Counted from the first letter of the stretch, positions 1 to 8,906 are shown. The stretch is DNA of 64,000 nucleotides from Microsaccharimonas sp964523145 (GCA_964523145.1 CAZFYB010000003.1:1-64000), one strand, 5' to 3'. Numbers and translations are program-made. The notes: generated from the letters alone by a model not told the origin.

Positions 1-2165
1 TTGCCAAACAAATTCGTATACTGTAACTGAACGAAAGTATCTTCAAGCGTTAGTTTTCGAGTTCTATTCCATAGATGTGGTGGTAATTCTCTGTTTATAA
101 GTGCCGTAAATTCTTCATCATGAACATCAGTCACTTCAGCGGCGTAGTATGAAGCGAATTTCGTATGCGAATAAGGGTTCGAAACCTTTTCGCCCTTTAC
201 CTGCAAGGTGTGGACCAAATGAATCGTATCGATCGAGCTACCGACTTCAATTTCGTACTCGCCGGCCTCGATAACCCATCGGTCTACTTCAACGTTAAAG
301 TAAGCGAAAGCTTTATCATCAAGTTGGATTTCAACTTGTTTTGTCTCACCAGGATCAAGCTGTACTTTCGTAAACCCTTTTAGTTGCCTACGTGCTTTAA
401 ACACCCCTTTTGTCAGTGGCTTAACATACAGCTGTGCAATTTCTTCACCGGCGACTTTGCCCGTGTTAGTAAGAGTAAACGATACCACTTCGTTCTCAAC
501 CTTCAAATCAGCATAACTAAATGATGTATAAGATAATCCATGACCAAATGGAAATAACACCGGAACATTTTTTGTATCATAATACCTATACCCAACAAAA
601 ATTCCCTCACGATGCTCGGCAGTAGCCTCTAAGCCAGGGTAGTAGCCTGCAGACGGCACATCTTCATATTTTAGCGGATAGGTAACTGCCAGCTTTCCTG
701 ATGGGGTATACGTGCCTGTCAGTATATCTGAAACGGCCTGTCCGCTCCCCTGACCACCTAATGAACTATGCAGCAGTGCTTTAACATTCTTAATAAAAGG
801 TAACTCGGCTGGCGCACCCCCGCACAGTACAACAATAATATTTTGGTGAATCTTTGCAAGCTCATCCACAAGTTTTAGTTGATTATCCGGCAAGCGCATA
901 TGCGGCCTATCAAACCCTTCGGCTTCAGCTGCTTCATTCAGTCCAAGAAACAGTAGTACCACGTCTGCTTCTTTCGCCAAACGAATCGAACTTTGAATGC
1001 GGCTTTTACTTTTCCCACCAAATCGCTTGTACCCTTCGCCATACCCAACAATCCGTACCTTAGCCTGTTCTAAAGCTTCATACGCGCCATCAAGCTGGGT
1101 TGGGTTAACGAGTGAACTACCAGCACCTTGGAATCGTGGGATTTTAGCAAAGTCACCAATAATAGCAACTTTTGCTTCCTGTTTCAGTGGTAATACAGCA
1201 TCATCATTTTTCAAAAGCACCATCGATTGACGAGCAGCTTCTACTGCTTTTTGGTGGTGCTTTGTATAATCGATGTGTGGTTTCTTTTTAAGTGCCTCAG
1301 TCGTTGAAAGTACCAAATCCAGAACTGAATCAACACTTTGATCAACTTTCTTTTCTGCCAAGTTACCACTGGCTACTGCAACTACTACTTCTTTATCAGT
1401 AATGCCGTTTGTTGAAGGCATTTCGAGTTGATTACCGGCTTTTAATCCAGAAACTCGATCATTATTCGCTCCCCAGTCAGTGACAACAACTCCGTCAAAT
1501 CCCCATTCTCCATAAAGAATATCTTTGAGCAGATGGGTGTTTTCACTTGCATACTGCCCGTTCACTTTGTTATAAGAGCTCATTATGACCTTTGGCTTAG
1601 CTTCTTCAACAACGCGGCGAAAGCCTTCAAGATATATTTCGCGTAAACTACGCTCATCAACAATTTCATCAACCGACATACGCACTTGCTCTTGGCTATT
1701 AACGGCGTAGTGCTTAGGCGTTGCAGCAATACCATTTGACTGAATACCTTTTACCATACCAACAGCAAGCTCGCCGGCCAAGTAAGGGTCTTCTGAATAA
1801 TATTCAAAATTACGACCACCAAGCGGATTACGAATAATATTCAATCCCGGGCCTAGTACCACTGCAACATCTTGAGCAACCGCTTCTCTTCCAATATACT
1901 CACCTACCTCATACAGCAGCTTAGGGTTCCAACTATGAGCTAATGCCGCGGCAGTCGGAAAACAGGTCGCGGGTATGCTTTTGTTTAAGCCGATAGCGTC
2001 AGCGTTTCCACCCTGTTTCCTTAACCCATGAGGACCATCGGTCAGCATAATCGAAGGAATACCGAGCCTTTTCACTGCCTTTGAATTCCAAAAGTTACTT
2101 CCTGATAAAAGTGATGCTTTTTCTTCTATTGTTAACTGATCGATAATTGTTTGGTGTTTAAGCAC
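1..2165 (-). CDS. GH3 family beta-glucosidase-type glycoside hydrolase (3' end outside window)
   Basis: The frame is open from a GTG start at 2165 to the window edge, giving 721 codons without a stop; I read it directly because it runs off the left end. It has the order typical of GH3 beta-glucosidases: an N-terminal TIM-barrel domain with LTDGPHGLR near residue 45 and the conserved KHYAVN motif, the catalytic nucleophile Asp230 in VVTDWGANNDR, a second alpha/beta domain, then a fibronectin type III-like domain starting after FGHGLSYTSF. No signal peptide is visible, so it is probably cytoplasmic. Known family members release glucose or other sugars from beta-linked oligosaccharides. It is the last visible gene of a minus-strand run that begins with a GH8 enzyme and a cellulose-synthase-like GT2, so a role in recycling or trimming beta-glucan is inferred. 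A GTG start is assumed; the exact substrate is unknown. Confidence 0.93.
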   Translation of the reverse strand, partial: MLKHQTIIDQLTIEEKASLLSGSNFWNSKAVKRLGIPSIMLTDGPHGLRKQGGNADAIGLNKSIPATCFPTAAALAHSWNPKLLYEVGEYIGREAVAQDVAVVLGPGLNIIRNPLGGRNFEYYSEDPYLAGELAVGMVKGIQSNGIAATPKHYAVNSQEQVRMSVDEIVDERSLREIYLEGFRRVVEEAKPKVIMSSYNKVNGQYASENTHLLKDILYGEWGFDGVVVTDWGANNDRVSGLKAGNQLEMPSTNGITDKEVVVAVASGNLAEKKVDQSVDSVLDLVLSTTEALKKKPHIDYTKHHQKAVEAARQSMVLLKNDDAVLPLKQEAKVAIIGDFAKIPRFQGAGSSLVNPTQLDGAYEALEQAKVRIVGYGEGYKRFGGKSKSRIQSSIRLAKEADVVLLFLGLNEAAEAEGFDRPHMRLPDNQLKLVDELAKIHQNIIVVLCGGAPAELPFIKNVKALLHSSLGGQGSGQAVSDILTGTYTPSGKLAVTYPLKYEDVPSAGYYPGLEATAEHREGIFVGYRYYDTKNVPVLFPFGHGLSYTSFSYADLKVENEVVSFTLTNTGKVAGEEIAQLYVKPLTKGVFKARRQLKGFTKVQLDPGETKQVEIQLDDKAFAYFNVEVDRWVIEAGEYEIEVGSSIDTIHLVHTLQVKGEKVSNPYSHTKFASYYAAEVTDVHDEEFTALINRELPPHLWNRTRKLTLEDTFVQLQYTNLFG

Positions 2166-2214
2166 GATAGGTACCCTTAATTGTCGCTATTATAACATAA
2201 GCGACTGTACCAGC

Positions 2215-3699
2215 TTAAGGAGATCCGTCATCAATCGTGACAGCTGGATCATAACGAATCTTATAGCGATACACTACTAAATCTTGCGAAAACTCCTTCT
2301 TTGAAACTTGTTCGAACCGGCTATTATAGTAGGTTTTCAAATCTTCATTGTAACCCTGATCATAACTTAACATTACATAAGCATACTGATACGAAAGTAC
2401 ATTTTCGTCAGTTTCTTGTTCAACGGTGTCAGGGTTGTATGCCGGCACTGCCCCGCCTTCAAACCTATTCCAAATTGGTTGTGTGGTTAGTTTTGCCGGA
2501 CCATCATAGTAATATTCTGTTGGGTAAATCGTAAACGGTGCGGCGACCACAATCACGTCCTGTGCAGTCGCATTTTCATTTAAATAAGAGACCGCCGCGC
2601 TATAGTCTTCTTTTACCGGCGTTTGTGGGTTCATAATTTGAATCGTCAAAAGCCCTAATATAAGTGCAACTAACCCAACCTGTAGCCACCTCCTAACTTT
2701 TTTAGGGTAGATTGAAAATATCCACGCCAAAAGAATAAGCAGTGGTGGTAGCGCCACAATTAAATACCGGCTAAGGTAGAATGGCCGAATCGTAACACTA
2801 ATAATAAATGCGGCGAGCACTGGTACTATCGCAGCGAGCACAAAAAACATTGCCTGTTGAGTAATCTTTTTGTTTTTCTGTAAGGCAAAGAATGCCAACA
2901 ATACTACTGCTGGCCACAGCGACACAATGATCGTATTGAGCGCATCAACCTGGAAGCCAAACAAAAATTGCGCATAGGTATTAAATAAGTCGCCACTTGA
3001 AGGAGTTGTTAAACTTGGTTGCGTATTGCTTGCTGTTCCTAATTGATACACATACAAAAGCCACGGCATAAACGCAACGAGCGTCACCCCAGCCGTTATA
3101 ATAAACTTCTTCAAAGATCCCTTCGGGAACGATCGATGATAGAGTAAGTAGAATAGCGCCTCGGTTAGCAGAACAAATGCGAAGAAGTAATGTGTATACA
3201 ACCCAAGAATTGCAACAATAGCATACCCAATCCAATGCTTTGCCCTTCCCTCTTCATACACTTTAATAAACAGGTAGTAATGCAGCACCGTCATAAAGGC
3301 GAGCATTGAATACATACGTGCTTCTGAACCGTACCATTCCATAAAGGGTGAGATAGTCACCAGCAAGGCAGCGAATAATCCAACATTTCGATTAAATACC
3401 AATTTACCTAAGGCATACACCATTGGTATAGTTGCGAGTAAGAACCCTAGCGATAATAGCCGGGCGGCAAAAATGTCATTACCAAACAGGTACGTCCATA
3501 CTTGTAAAAGAATATGGTACCCGGGAACATGCACATCTTGGGCTACTAAAAACAACGTTCCTCCAAAATCACGACTTACCTGAAAAAGGCTTTGAGCCTC
3601 GTCAAGGCGAAGGCTTGTTTTTGTGAACACTAATAGGCTGAGTGCTGTAGCTACGGCCATCATGAGGCCGATCAATATAATCGTCTGAAACCGCTTCAT
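2215..3699 (-). CDS. GT39/PMT-like multi-pass membrane glycosyltransferase
   Basis: This 494-residue protein has about ten or more hydrophobic segments. The first extracytoplasmic loop carries the acidic pair Asp33-Glu34 in SLRLDEAQSLF, and a later loop has YGSEARMYSML. Both are typical of the PMT_2/ArnT-type GT-C fold, which transfers sugars from polyprenyl-phosphate donors outside the membrane. The C-terminal ~130 residues form a soluble extracytoplasmic tail. The start ATG shares one base with the stop of the preceding cellulose-synthase-like gene (TGATG), so the two are translationally coupled. With GH8 and GT2 next to it, it probably decorates or processes the same surface polysaccharide. 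Donor and acceptor cannot be read from sequence. Confidence 0.85.
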   Translation of the reverse strand: MKRFQTIILIGLMMAVATALSLLVFTKTSLRLDEAQSLFQVSRDFGGTLFLVAQDVHVPGYHILLQVWTYLFGNDIFAARLLSLGFLLATIPMVYALGKLVFNRNVGLFAALLVTISPFMEWYGSEARMYSMLAFMTVLHYYLFIKVYEEGRAKHWIGYAIVAILGLYTHYFFAFVLLTEALFYLLYHRSFPKGSLKKFIITAGVTLVAFMPWLLYVYQLGTASNTQPSLTTPSSGDLFNTYAQFLFGFQVDALNTIIVSLWPAVVLLAFFALQKNKKITQQAMFFVLAAIVPVLAAFIISVTIRPFYLSRYLIVALPPLLILLAWIFSIYPKKVRRWLQVGLVALILGLLTIQIMNPQTPVKEDYSAAVSYLNENATAQDVIVVAAPFTIYPTEYYYDGPAKLTTQPIWNRFEGGAVPAYNPDTVEQETDENVLSYQYAYVMLSYDQGYNEDLKTYYNSRFEQVSKKEFSQDLVVYRYKIRYDPAVTIDDGSP

Positions 3700-5204
3700 C
3701 AGCCGTTCCCCTTTTGTGGCTGAGTGATCGGAATTGCTTCATCAGTACCAGTCTTCTGGAAGGCTGCCGATATAAAAGGTATGAATACTGCTACATATAC
3801 CAGTGACCACGCTATGTTAGAAAGTATTGAAGCTGTAAAGCCTTCTCGTAAATAACCAACAAGAATTCCAAATACTACTAAGGCAATGTAGACCAAGTGA
3901 GGTGTCACGAGGTATCCGTGATTACCTTTGACTGCTTTTTTTGAAGTAACTACAAAGCCGGCTTTTTTCCTGGTAATAATTTGCCATAGAGCCTTTAAAT
4001 GAATCGGAAACGAACTTAAGCTAAACGACAACGCCCTAAACGTATAAGAGAAGTTGCTGGTGAGTTGAATCGTATAAAGCACCAGAAAAATGTATGGGAT
4101 AAAGATTAATGCTAAAGTCATTGTTCCAATAGCGAGCGGTTCGATGCCGGCGTAAAAATAAATCAAAGGCAATATAGCGTTCAAGAAGACGATAACACCC
4201 GACAAATAAAAACTTGCCGATGAGAGGTACTGCACTCGCTGCGAAAAGGTTAAACCTTTACGAAAAAGTGGATTATACTTAAACACTACCTCAAGGCTTC
4301 CACGAGTCCAACGAAATTGCTGTTTATAATACGATAAAAAATCTTCAGGCGCTAAACCAGCCGCCAACACTTCGTCAACATACACTGATTTCCATTTCTT
4401 TTGGTGCACTAGCAGCGAAGTCAGGAAATCTTCGGCGATACTAAACTCGCTCATACCCCCAACTTGCTCAAGCGCAGTGCGCCGTATGGCCATGTTTGTT
4501 CCGCACATAAATGCGCTGTTAGTTGTGTCTTTTCCTTTTGAAATAGACCCGAAAAATAGCTCTTGTTGCTCCCACGCACCACCGGTTACAAGGTTCTCTT
4601 CAAAGTTTTTGTAATACTGTGGCGATTGCACGAAGCCCACTTTTTCATCAACAAAATACCCCATCATTTTTTGCAAGAACGAAGGTACCGGTACATGATC
4701 AGCATCAAACACCACAACAAAAGGCTCTTTAGACTTACTTAATGCATGGTTGATGTTACCCGCCTTCGCTCCGCCTGGTTCGGTGCGAGTAAAACAAGTA
4801 ATATCGTATTTTTTAGCAATGGACTCAGCTTCTTTCCAATTATCACGTTTAGCAACCAAACCATCATTTAAAATGTACACGTTGAAATATGGGTACTGCA
4901 TACCGACTGCGGCTTTAACTGTTTGTTCAACGATATCGGCCGGTTCACCACATACGGTGATATATACCGCTACGGTCGGTGTATAAGAGTCATCGAATTG
5001 CTTGATACGTTTCCGTGGCCAAACAGCATGGATATACCCAAATACTTGCCACAAATGGAATACCTCACCCAGTATAAGTAAACCGAAAAGCACTGGGTTT
5101 CCAATCGGAAACAAGAAGGCGATGAATACAAAGTAAGCGATCGATAAAGCAATGTTTGCGAGCAGAAATAACGGATGAGCGGCAGTCGTTTTCAGGAAAT
5201 TCAT
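3699..5204 (-). CDS. Cellulose-synthase-like processive glycosyltransferase (GT2), lacking PilZ
   Basis: This 501-residue membrane GT2 has two N-terminal membrane segments and a cytoplasmic catalytic domain. The domain carries the D,D,D,QxxRW signature: Asp in ILNDG (~114), DAD at 167-169, the ED pair at 258-259 (IAEDF) and QQFRW at 295-299. Several membrane segments follow. This is the BcsA/hyaluronan-synthase architecture, in which the chain is extended from a UDP-sugar and threaded through the membrane. The C-terminal PilZ domain of BcsA is absent, so control by cyclic di-GMP is not expected. A GH8 enzyme lies immediately upstream in the same operon, matching the bcs-type pairing of synthase and endoglucanase. 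The product is inferred to be a beta-linked glucan or similar polymer; cellulose itself is not proven. Confidence 0.9.
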   Translation of the reverse strand: MNFLKTTAAHPLFLLANIALSIAYFVFIAFLFPIGNPVLFGLLILGEVFHLWQVFGYIHAVWPRKRIKQFDDSYTPTVAVYITVCGEPADIVEQTVKAAVGMQYPYFNVYILNDGLVAKRDNWKEAESIAKKYDITCFTRTEPGGAKAGNINHALSKSKEPFVVVFDADHVPVPSFLQKMMGYFVDEKVGFVQSPQYYKNFEENLVTGGAWEQQELFFGSISKGKDTTNSAFMCGTNMAIRRTALEQVGGMSEFSIAEDFLTSLLVHQKKWKSVYVDEVLAAGLAPEDFLSYYKQQFRWTRGSLEVVFKYNPLFRKGLTFSQRVQYLSSASFYLSGVIVFLNAILPLIYFYAGIEPLAIGTMTLALIFIPYIFLVLYTIQLTSNFSYTFRALSFSLSSFPIHLKALWQIITRKKAGFVVTSKKAVKGNHGYLVTPHLVYIALVVFGILVGYLREGFTASILSNIAWSLVYVAVFIPFISAAFQKTGTDEAIPITQPQKGNG

Positions 5205-5214
5205 GAGTGAAGCC

Positions 5215-6429
5215 TTATTTTAGATCCTCTGCTAAGTTTGGCAATTTATCTTCGTACAGCGCCATACCAAACCATGTCCAGTTATCACTATAGTAGCTCA
5301 TCGGTACCGACCATTTATTATCATTAGGATCATACAAGCTTTCAAGCTTTGCTTTATATACTTCATCTGCAAGTGCTTCATCGGCAACCATAAAGTAACC
5401 AATTGAGGTACCGTACACCTCTGAGGGTTCATCGGTAGTGAGTTGCTCGCCGCTATGTGAATAGGTTGCATAAATCGTTTGGTTATTTTCCCATAGCTCC
5501 GAAAGCAGAGACATTTTCTCAAGCGTTTCTTTAGCCCGTGGCTCATTGTTCCACTCATAATCAAGCGCTAGCCGCCACGTTGTTCGCATTGCATCATAGC
5601 TAAACCGCGTTGTTAAGTTCGATGCTTGACCATCTGGCGCCCGTATTTCGCCGGTTTCTTTATTCAGAAGCACCCAATCAGGAACAAGCTGAGCAGTAGT
5701 GCCGGTATCAAGGTTGCTATCCATTGCTTTATTAATTAATTCGTACGATGAATCAACCAGCGCCATCCAGTCGTGTTCTTTGTCAACTTCGGCAAAAATT
5801 CGAAATGCGTAAGGTGATAGATATGAAGGGTTCATAACGGCATCTTGAGCTGAATCTTTTTCAAGGTTGTTTGAAGCAAGATACGGTACTCCTTGAACAG
5901 TGATCACTTCTTCGTCCCACATTGCCGTAATTATTTCTTTCGCCTGATCAAGATACGAACTTTGTTGCCACCTTGAAGCTGCCATTACAAGCGCTAAAGC
6001 AATATCAGAATCGGCATCAGACGCGGTGTTTTGACCACCTTGGTCTGTCAGCAGCCCATAACTCCCATCGGCCAGCTGACCCCACTTCCAACTAAACAAT
6101 TTATCTTCTCGTTGCAGCTGCTCTTGAGTCCACGCCCACGCTGAATCAAATGTTTCTTTGTCGCTCTGCCAAACAGCACGAAGCATAGTATAGCTTTGTC
6201 CTTCAGAAGTAGTAATACTGTTCTGTTGTTTATCAAGCGTTCGACCGGTTTCATCTTCCCAATATTCTAGCTTGTAGGCATTCCACAAACCCGAAAGCAT
6301 AGTGCTTTGGGCAAACACCTTTGTTTCATCGGCTTTTTCACTACTTGAAACCATTGCATACACCATAAGCCCAAGTCCAGCAACAAGCACAGTGATACCT
6401 ATAATCCGTAAAGGGCGTTTAAACTTCAT
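5215..6429 (-). CDS. GH8 family endoglucanase-like hydrolase, membrane-anchored
   Basis: Its 404 residues begin with an N-terminal hydrophobic anchor at about 7-27, so the catalytic domain sits outside the membrane. GH8 hallmarks are clear: the proton-donor Glu76 in TTSEGQSYTML, and the ASDADSDIALAL segment (Asp138/140/142), which supplies the conserved acidic residues of the family. GH8 enzymes such as BcsZ/CMCax cut beta-1,4-glucans and help cellulose synthesis and export. The start is preceded by AAAGGA at suitable spacing. The gap to the downstream GT2 is 10 nt, so they form one operon. The likely role is editing of the polymer made by that synthase; activity on chitosan or xylan is possible within the family. 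Confidence 0.9.
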   Translation of the reverse strand: MKFKRPLRIIGITVLVAGLGLMVYAMVSSSEKADETKVFAQSTMLSGLWNAYKLEYWEDETGRTLDKQQNSITTSEGQSYTMLRAVWQSDKETFDSAWAWTQEQLQREDKLFSWKWGQLADGSYGLLTDQGGQNTASDADSDIALALVMAASRWQQSSYLDQAKEIITAMWDEEVITVQGVPYLASNNLEKDSAQDAVMNPSYLSPYAFRIFAEVDKEHDWMALVDSSYELINKAMDSNLDTGTTAQLVPDWVLLNKETGEIRAPDGQASNLTTRFSYDAMRTTWRLALDYEWNNEPRAKETLEKMSLLSELWENNQTIYATYSHSGEQLTTDEPSEVYGTSIGYFMVADEALADEVYKAKLESLYDPNDNKWSVPMSYYSDNWTWFGMALYEDKLPNLAEDLK

Positions 6430-6450
6430 TTGAATCCTTTATTTCTACTT

Positions 6451-7077
6451 CTATGACAATACGCGCACAGGAATGTGGCGAACTACCTTACGGGTTGGTA
6501 TAAAGGTAAGGCTATAAGCAACCATGCCCAAGCCTACAAGCACAGTGCCAGCCAGGGCGATTGTTTGAGCTATAGCAGGGTCAAGGCGATTAGTAGTATA
6601 TACCGTACCGTCTAGGGTTGGTGTTTTTGTTTGGCTTTGGGCGGTCGTCACTACTGCTGCTGAGGTATCAACCTCTTCAACAGAATGAGTAACGACAACC
6701 GGTGCTGCCGCCGGGGGAGAAGCTTGTACAACTGGCTCTACCGGAGCAACAGGCGCTGACTGAGTCGGTTGAGCCACTGGAGGAGTTTGTGCAACTGGCG
6801 TAGGTGTATTTTCTGCAGGAGCTTGTCGTTGTGTTGTTGCCGGTGTTTCAGATGAACGTTCCTGATTTCGCGATTGCTGGTTACGACCCTCACTTTGCCG
6901 ATTATTACCATTTGAATACCACCAGCCGTTACCATACCTTGATTGCGCATCTGTCTGTGTAATTGGCACCAAAAGTGCTGTCACAAGGACAGAGGTTAGG
7001 GTAAAAGTAACGAGTACTCTCCTGAGCTGCTTAAGTTGTTTAAGACGTTTTGTCTGTGGTGCTAATAATGTTTTCAT
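6451..7077 (-). CDS. Proline/glutamine-rich membrane-anchored protein of unknown function
   Basis: I chose the ATG at 7077 (208 aa) because AGGAG lies 7 nt before it; an upstream in-frame start at 7095 has no such signal. The protein has a basic N-terminus and a hydrophobic segment near residues 20-40. A long low-complexity part follows, rich in Gln, Asn, Arg, Ser and then Pro, Ala, Val, Thr (about 45-150). A second hydrophobic segment lies near 170-190, and the C-terminus is short and basic. This looks like an envelope protein with an extracytoplasmic disordered stretch. It is the first gene of the GH8-GT2-GT39-GH3 run and may be a scaffold or accessory subunit for polysaccharide export. No family was recognised. 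Confidence 0.7.
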   Translation of the reverse strand: MKTLLAPQTKRLKQLKQLRRVLVTFTLTSVLVTALLVPITQTDAQSRYGNGWWYSNGNNRQSEGRNQQSRNQERSSETPATTQRQAPAENTPTPVAQTPPVAQPTQSAPVAPVEPVVQASPPAAAPVVVTHSVEEVDTSAAVVTTAQSQTKTPTLDGTVYTTNRLDPAIAQTIALAGTVLVGLGMVAYSLTFIPTRKVVRHIPVRVLS

Positions 7078-7111
7078 AATTGCACTCCTTCGCACGGTAA
7101 TTCAAATTGAT

Positions 7112-7155
7112 CAAAATTGCAAAAGGTATCCGACAGAATGTCTGCAAGATACCTT
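7112..7155 (-). terminator. Hairpin after the 60-aa gene, probable terminator
   Basis: AAGGTATC (7123-7130) pairs with GATACCTT (7148-7155). Inside the loop is a smaller GACA/TGTC stem. On the minus strand the stem is followed by a T-rich run (TTTTGCAATTTT). A second small repeat (AGTGG/CCACT, 7158-7173) overlaps the stop codon of the upstream gene. Confidence 0.55.
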
Positions 7156-7171
7156 ACAGTGGTATATTCCA

Positions 7172-7354
7172 CTATGCGTGAATGTACTTAGTCCAGAATG
7201 ATACAGCTTTATTTACCTGCACGCCAAACTGGCCTTCATACTTGTCACTATTTTTTAACTCTTCATTTGACTGAAGTTCAGGAAACTTGGCAGTCATTCG
7301 ATTAAGGAACGAATCTATTCTTGCGTCTAATTCTTGTTCAGTATACTTTTTCAT
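7172..7354 (-). CDS. Small 60-aa soluble protein of unknown function
   Basis: I place the start at ATG 7354, with GGGAGG five bases upstream; a GTG at 7360 overlaps that ribosome-binding site and is less likely. The 60-residue product begins MKKYTEQELDARIDSF and ends near FWTKYIHA. It is charged, has no membrane segment and looks helical. It lies divergent from the Crp/Fnr-type regulator gene and is followed by its own hairpin, so it is probably a monocistronic small gene. No family was recognised. The strong ribosome-binding site and flanking signals support that it is real. Confidence 0.65.
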   Translation of the reverse strand: MKKYTEQELDARIDSFLNRMTAKFPELQSNEELKNSDKYEGQFGVQVNKAVSFWTKYIHA

Positions 7355-7448
7355 ATACACCTCCCTTTGACTATTACATTCACCTTAACTTGTACCACTA
7401 GTATAAAAAGATTCTGTGTTTATTTATGTGCAAGACTTTACGAAATCT

Positions 7449-7466
7449 GTGTAATAAATGTCACAC
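7449..7466. promoter_or_regulatory. Candidate operator (GTGT-N10-ACAC) between divergent genes
   Basis: A GTGT/ACAC inverted repeat sits 18 bases upstream of the -10 box of the Crp/Fnr-type gene, in the divergent intergenic region. Crp-family sites use TGTG/CACA half-sites, so autoregulation is possible. The arms are only four bases long, so chance occurrence is a real alternative. Confidence 0.3.
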
Positions 7467-7483
7467 TATTGTACTCCTACCTA

Positions 7484-7489
7484 TATAAT
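7484..7489 (+). promoter_or_regulatory. -10 box TATAAT six bases before a GTG start (leaderless)
   Basis: TATAAT is followed by six bases and then the GTG of the Crp/Fnr-type regulator. Transcription would start at or next to the start codon. No convincing -35 box or Shine-Dalgarno sequence is present. Confidence 0.6.
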
Positions 7490-7495
7490 ATAATT

Positions 7496-8164
7496 GTGGC
7501 TATAGAACACCTCATACGCGCACTTCAGCCTTTTGGTCAGGTGAGACTTTTCAAAAAAGGCTCTACTCTTCTTTTTCAAGGTGAAGTTCCACGAAAAAGT
7601 TATGTTGTCTTGAGTGGTTTCGTAAGAGCATATTCTATCAATTCTAGTGGCGAAGAACTCGTTGTCGCTTTCTTCTGTAAAGGCGATATCTTACCCTTAC
7701 CATGGCTATTTAATACAACCAGCAACACCCTCTTTTATTACGATGCAATTGGTGATGTAAGAGTGTTAGCTGTTTCTAAGGAAGATTTTCATACTGTATT
7801 ACGTAGTAAAGCTGAATATATGCAGGCTATGCTTGAATTCCAAAATAAGCAGTATACTTCTTTGCTTTTACGTATCACTGGTCTCGAGCAAAGTCGTGCC
7901 ATTGAAAAAATCGCCTTCACCTTTTACTACTTAATGTTCCGCTACGGTATCGAAAAGAAACCTGATTGTTATTTTGTTGATATGAAACTAAGCCAAGCAA
8001 TGGTGGCTAACCTCGTAGGGCTCACGCGTGAAAGTACTACACGTAACATTGGCCAGCTCAAACGAAAAGGGGTGATTTCGTATCATCATTCTAAATATAC
8101 AGTCCATAAGAAAAAGCTCGAGAACTTTATCGGTGAAGATAGTTTTCGCGAGCTTAGTCTTTAA
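7496..8164 (+). CDS. Crp/Fnr family transcriptional regulator
   Basis: I place the start at GTG 7496 (222 aa) because a TATAAT box lies just six bases upstream; the frame is open further upstream, but that stretch would span the promoter. Residues ~1-115 form a cyclic-nucleotide-binding-type beta-barrel (LFKKGSTLLFQGEVPRKSYV, then GDILPLPWLF). A dimerisation helix follows, and a winged helix-turn-helix at about 165-205 contains MVANLVGLTRESTTRNIGQL. The barrel has no cysteine cluster like that of Fnr. The typical cAMP phosphate-binding arginine motif (RSA) is not evident, so the ligand is unknown. Its stop shares four bases with the convergent response-regulator gene. Possible targets are the divergent small gene or itself. 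Confidence 0.88.
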   Translation: MAIEHLIRALQPFGQVRLFKKGSTLLFQGEVPRKSYVVLSGFVRAYSINSSGEELVVAFFCKGDILPLPWLFNTTSNTLFYYDAIGDVRVLAVSKEDFHTVLRSKAEYMQAMLEFQNKQYTSLLLRITGLEQSRAIEKIAFTFYYLMFRYGIEKKPDCYFVDMKLSQAMVANLVGLTRESTTRNIGQLKRKGVISYHHSKYTVHKKKLENFIGEDSFRELSL

Positions 8165-8547
8165 CGCTTTTCAGCCTGAATATTCTTTACGATCCGAATC
8201 AATTCACCAGGCGTAGCACGAGCCTTTAATATATACCTCTCGGCACCTAACGCAAAAGCTTCATCAACTTCTTTTTGATTATCATAGTTGCTAAACAAAA
8301 TAACCGTTGTATCTTTATGAGCTGGTGGGTTGTACTGTTTTAAAAACTCAATCCCATCCATTCCAGACATTTTTAAATCAAGGAAAATAGCCATTGGATC
8401 ACCCGCTTCAGCGAGATAATCCAATGCTTCCTTTCCATCGTGTGTCGTTTGAACGTTATAACCAGCAGATTCTAGGATAATCTTATAGGCATCATTAAGC
8501 CCATTATCATCTTCGACAATCAAGACTGTAGGGTGCTTTTTTGGCAT
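8161..8547 (-). CDS. Single-domain response regulator (receiver only)
   Basis: This 128-residue CheY-like receiver has the acidic pocket in VEDDNG (13-14), the phospho-acceptor Asp57 in IFLDLKMSG, the conserved Ser86 in LFSNYD and Lys108 in YILKARATP. There is no output domain, so it must act through protein contacts or as a phosphate relay. The start has AGAGAG four bases upstream. It is close to a GlsB-type membrane protein, a second receiver and a histidine kinase on the same strand, which suggests one signalling unit. The Ser-Asn-Tyr-Asp and ILKARA segments resemble receivers that dock on hybrid kinases; the partner is unknown. Confidence 0.9.
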   Translation of the reverse strand: MPKKHPTVLIVEDDNGLNDAYKIILESAGYNVQTTHDGKEALDYLAEAGDPMAIFLDLKMSGMDGIEFLKQYNPPAHKDTTVILFSNYDNQKEVDEAFALGAERYILKARATPGELIRIVKNIQAEKR

Positions 8548-8559
8548 AATACTCTCTTA

Positions 8560-8835
8560 CTAAGCGCGGCGTGATGAAGTGGCTTTAGTCACCCATTTTA
8601 CAATTGCAAGTAAGATAATTGCACCAAGAATGGCAACAACAAAGCTTGTAATGGTAAATCCTTCAACATCAACTCCTGTTAATAGTCGTACAACGAAACC
8701 ACCAATGAATGCACCAATAATACCTACGGCAATATTAGCCATGGCACCCATTTGGCCATCAGTCTTCATAATCATTGAAGCAATCCACCCTGCTAATGCT
8801 CCGAAGATAATCCATAGTAAAATATCAAGTAACAT
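8560..8835 (-). CDS. GlsB/YeaQ/YmgE family small membrane protein
   Basis: This 91-residue, very hydrophobic protein has three membrane segments and glycine-rich motifs (FGALAGWIASMIM; NIAVGIIGAFIGGFVVRLL; VVAILGAIILLAIV). The pattern is that of the transglycosylase-associated/GlsB family, usually linked to general envelope or acid stress. AAGGAG stands eight bases before the ATG. It lies between two receiver-domain genes, so it may be a stress output controlled by them. Biochemical function is not known for the family. Confidence 0.88.
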   Translation of the reverse strand: MLLDILLWIIFGALAGWIASMIMKTDGQMGAMANIAVGIIGAFIGGFVVRLLTGVDVEGFTITSFVVAILGAIILLAIVKWVTKATSSRRA

Positions 8836-8906
8836 AGTGTTTTCTCCTTCGTTTATTGTGCTCTTATCATAAAGTGCTTAACGGTTCTGGTCTGTGACAA
8901 TTATTA

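Noticed and set aside
7469..7474. TTGTAC as -35 box of the Crp/Fnr gene
   Set aside because: It is only nine bases from the -10 box, too close for a sigma-70 promoter.
7334..7495. N-terminal extension of the Crp/Fnr-type protein
   Set aside because: It is Cys/Tyr-rich nonsense that crosses the divergent promoter region; the regulator fold starts after GTG 7496.
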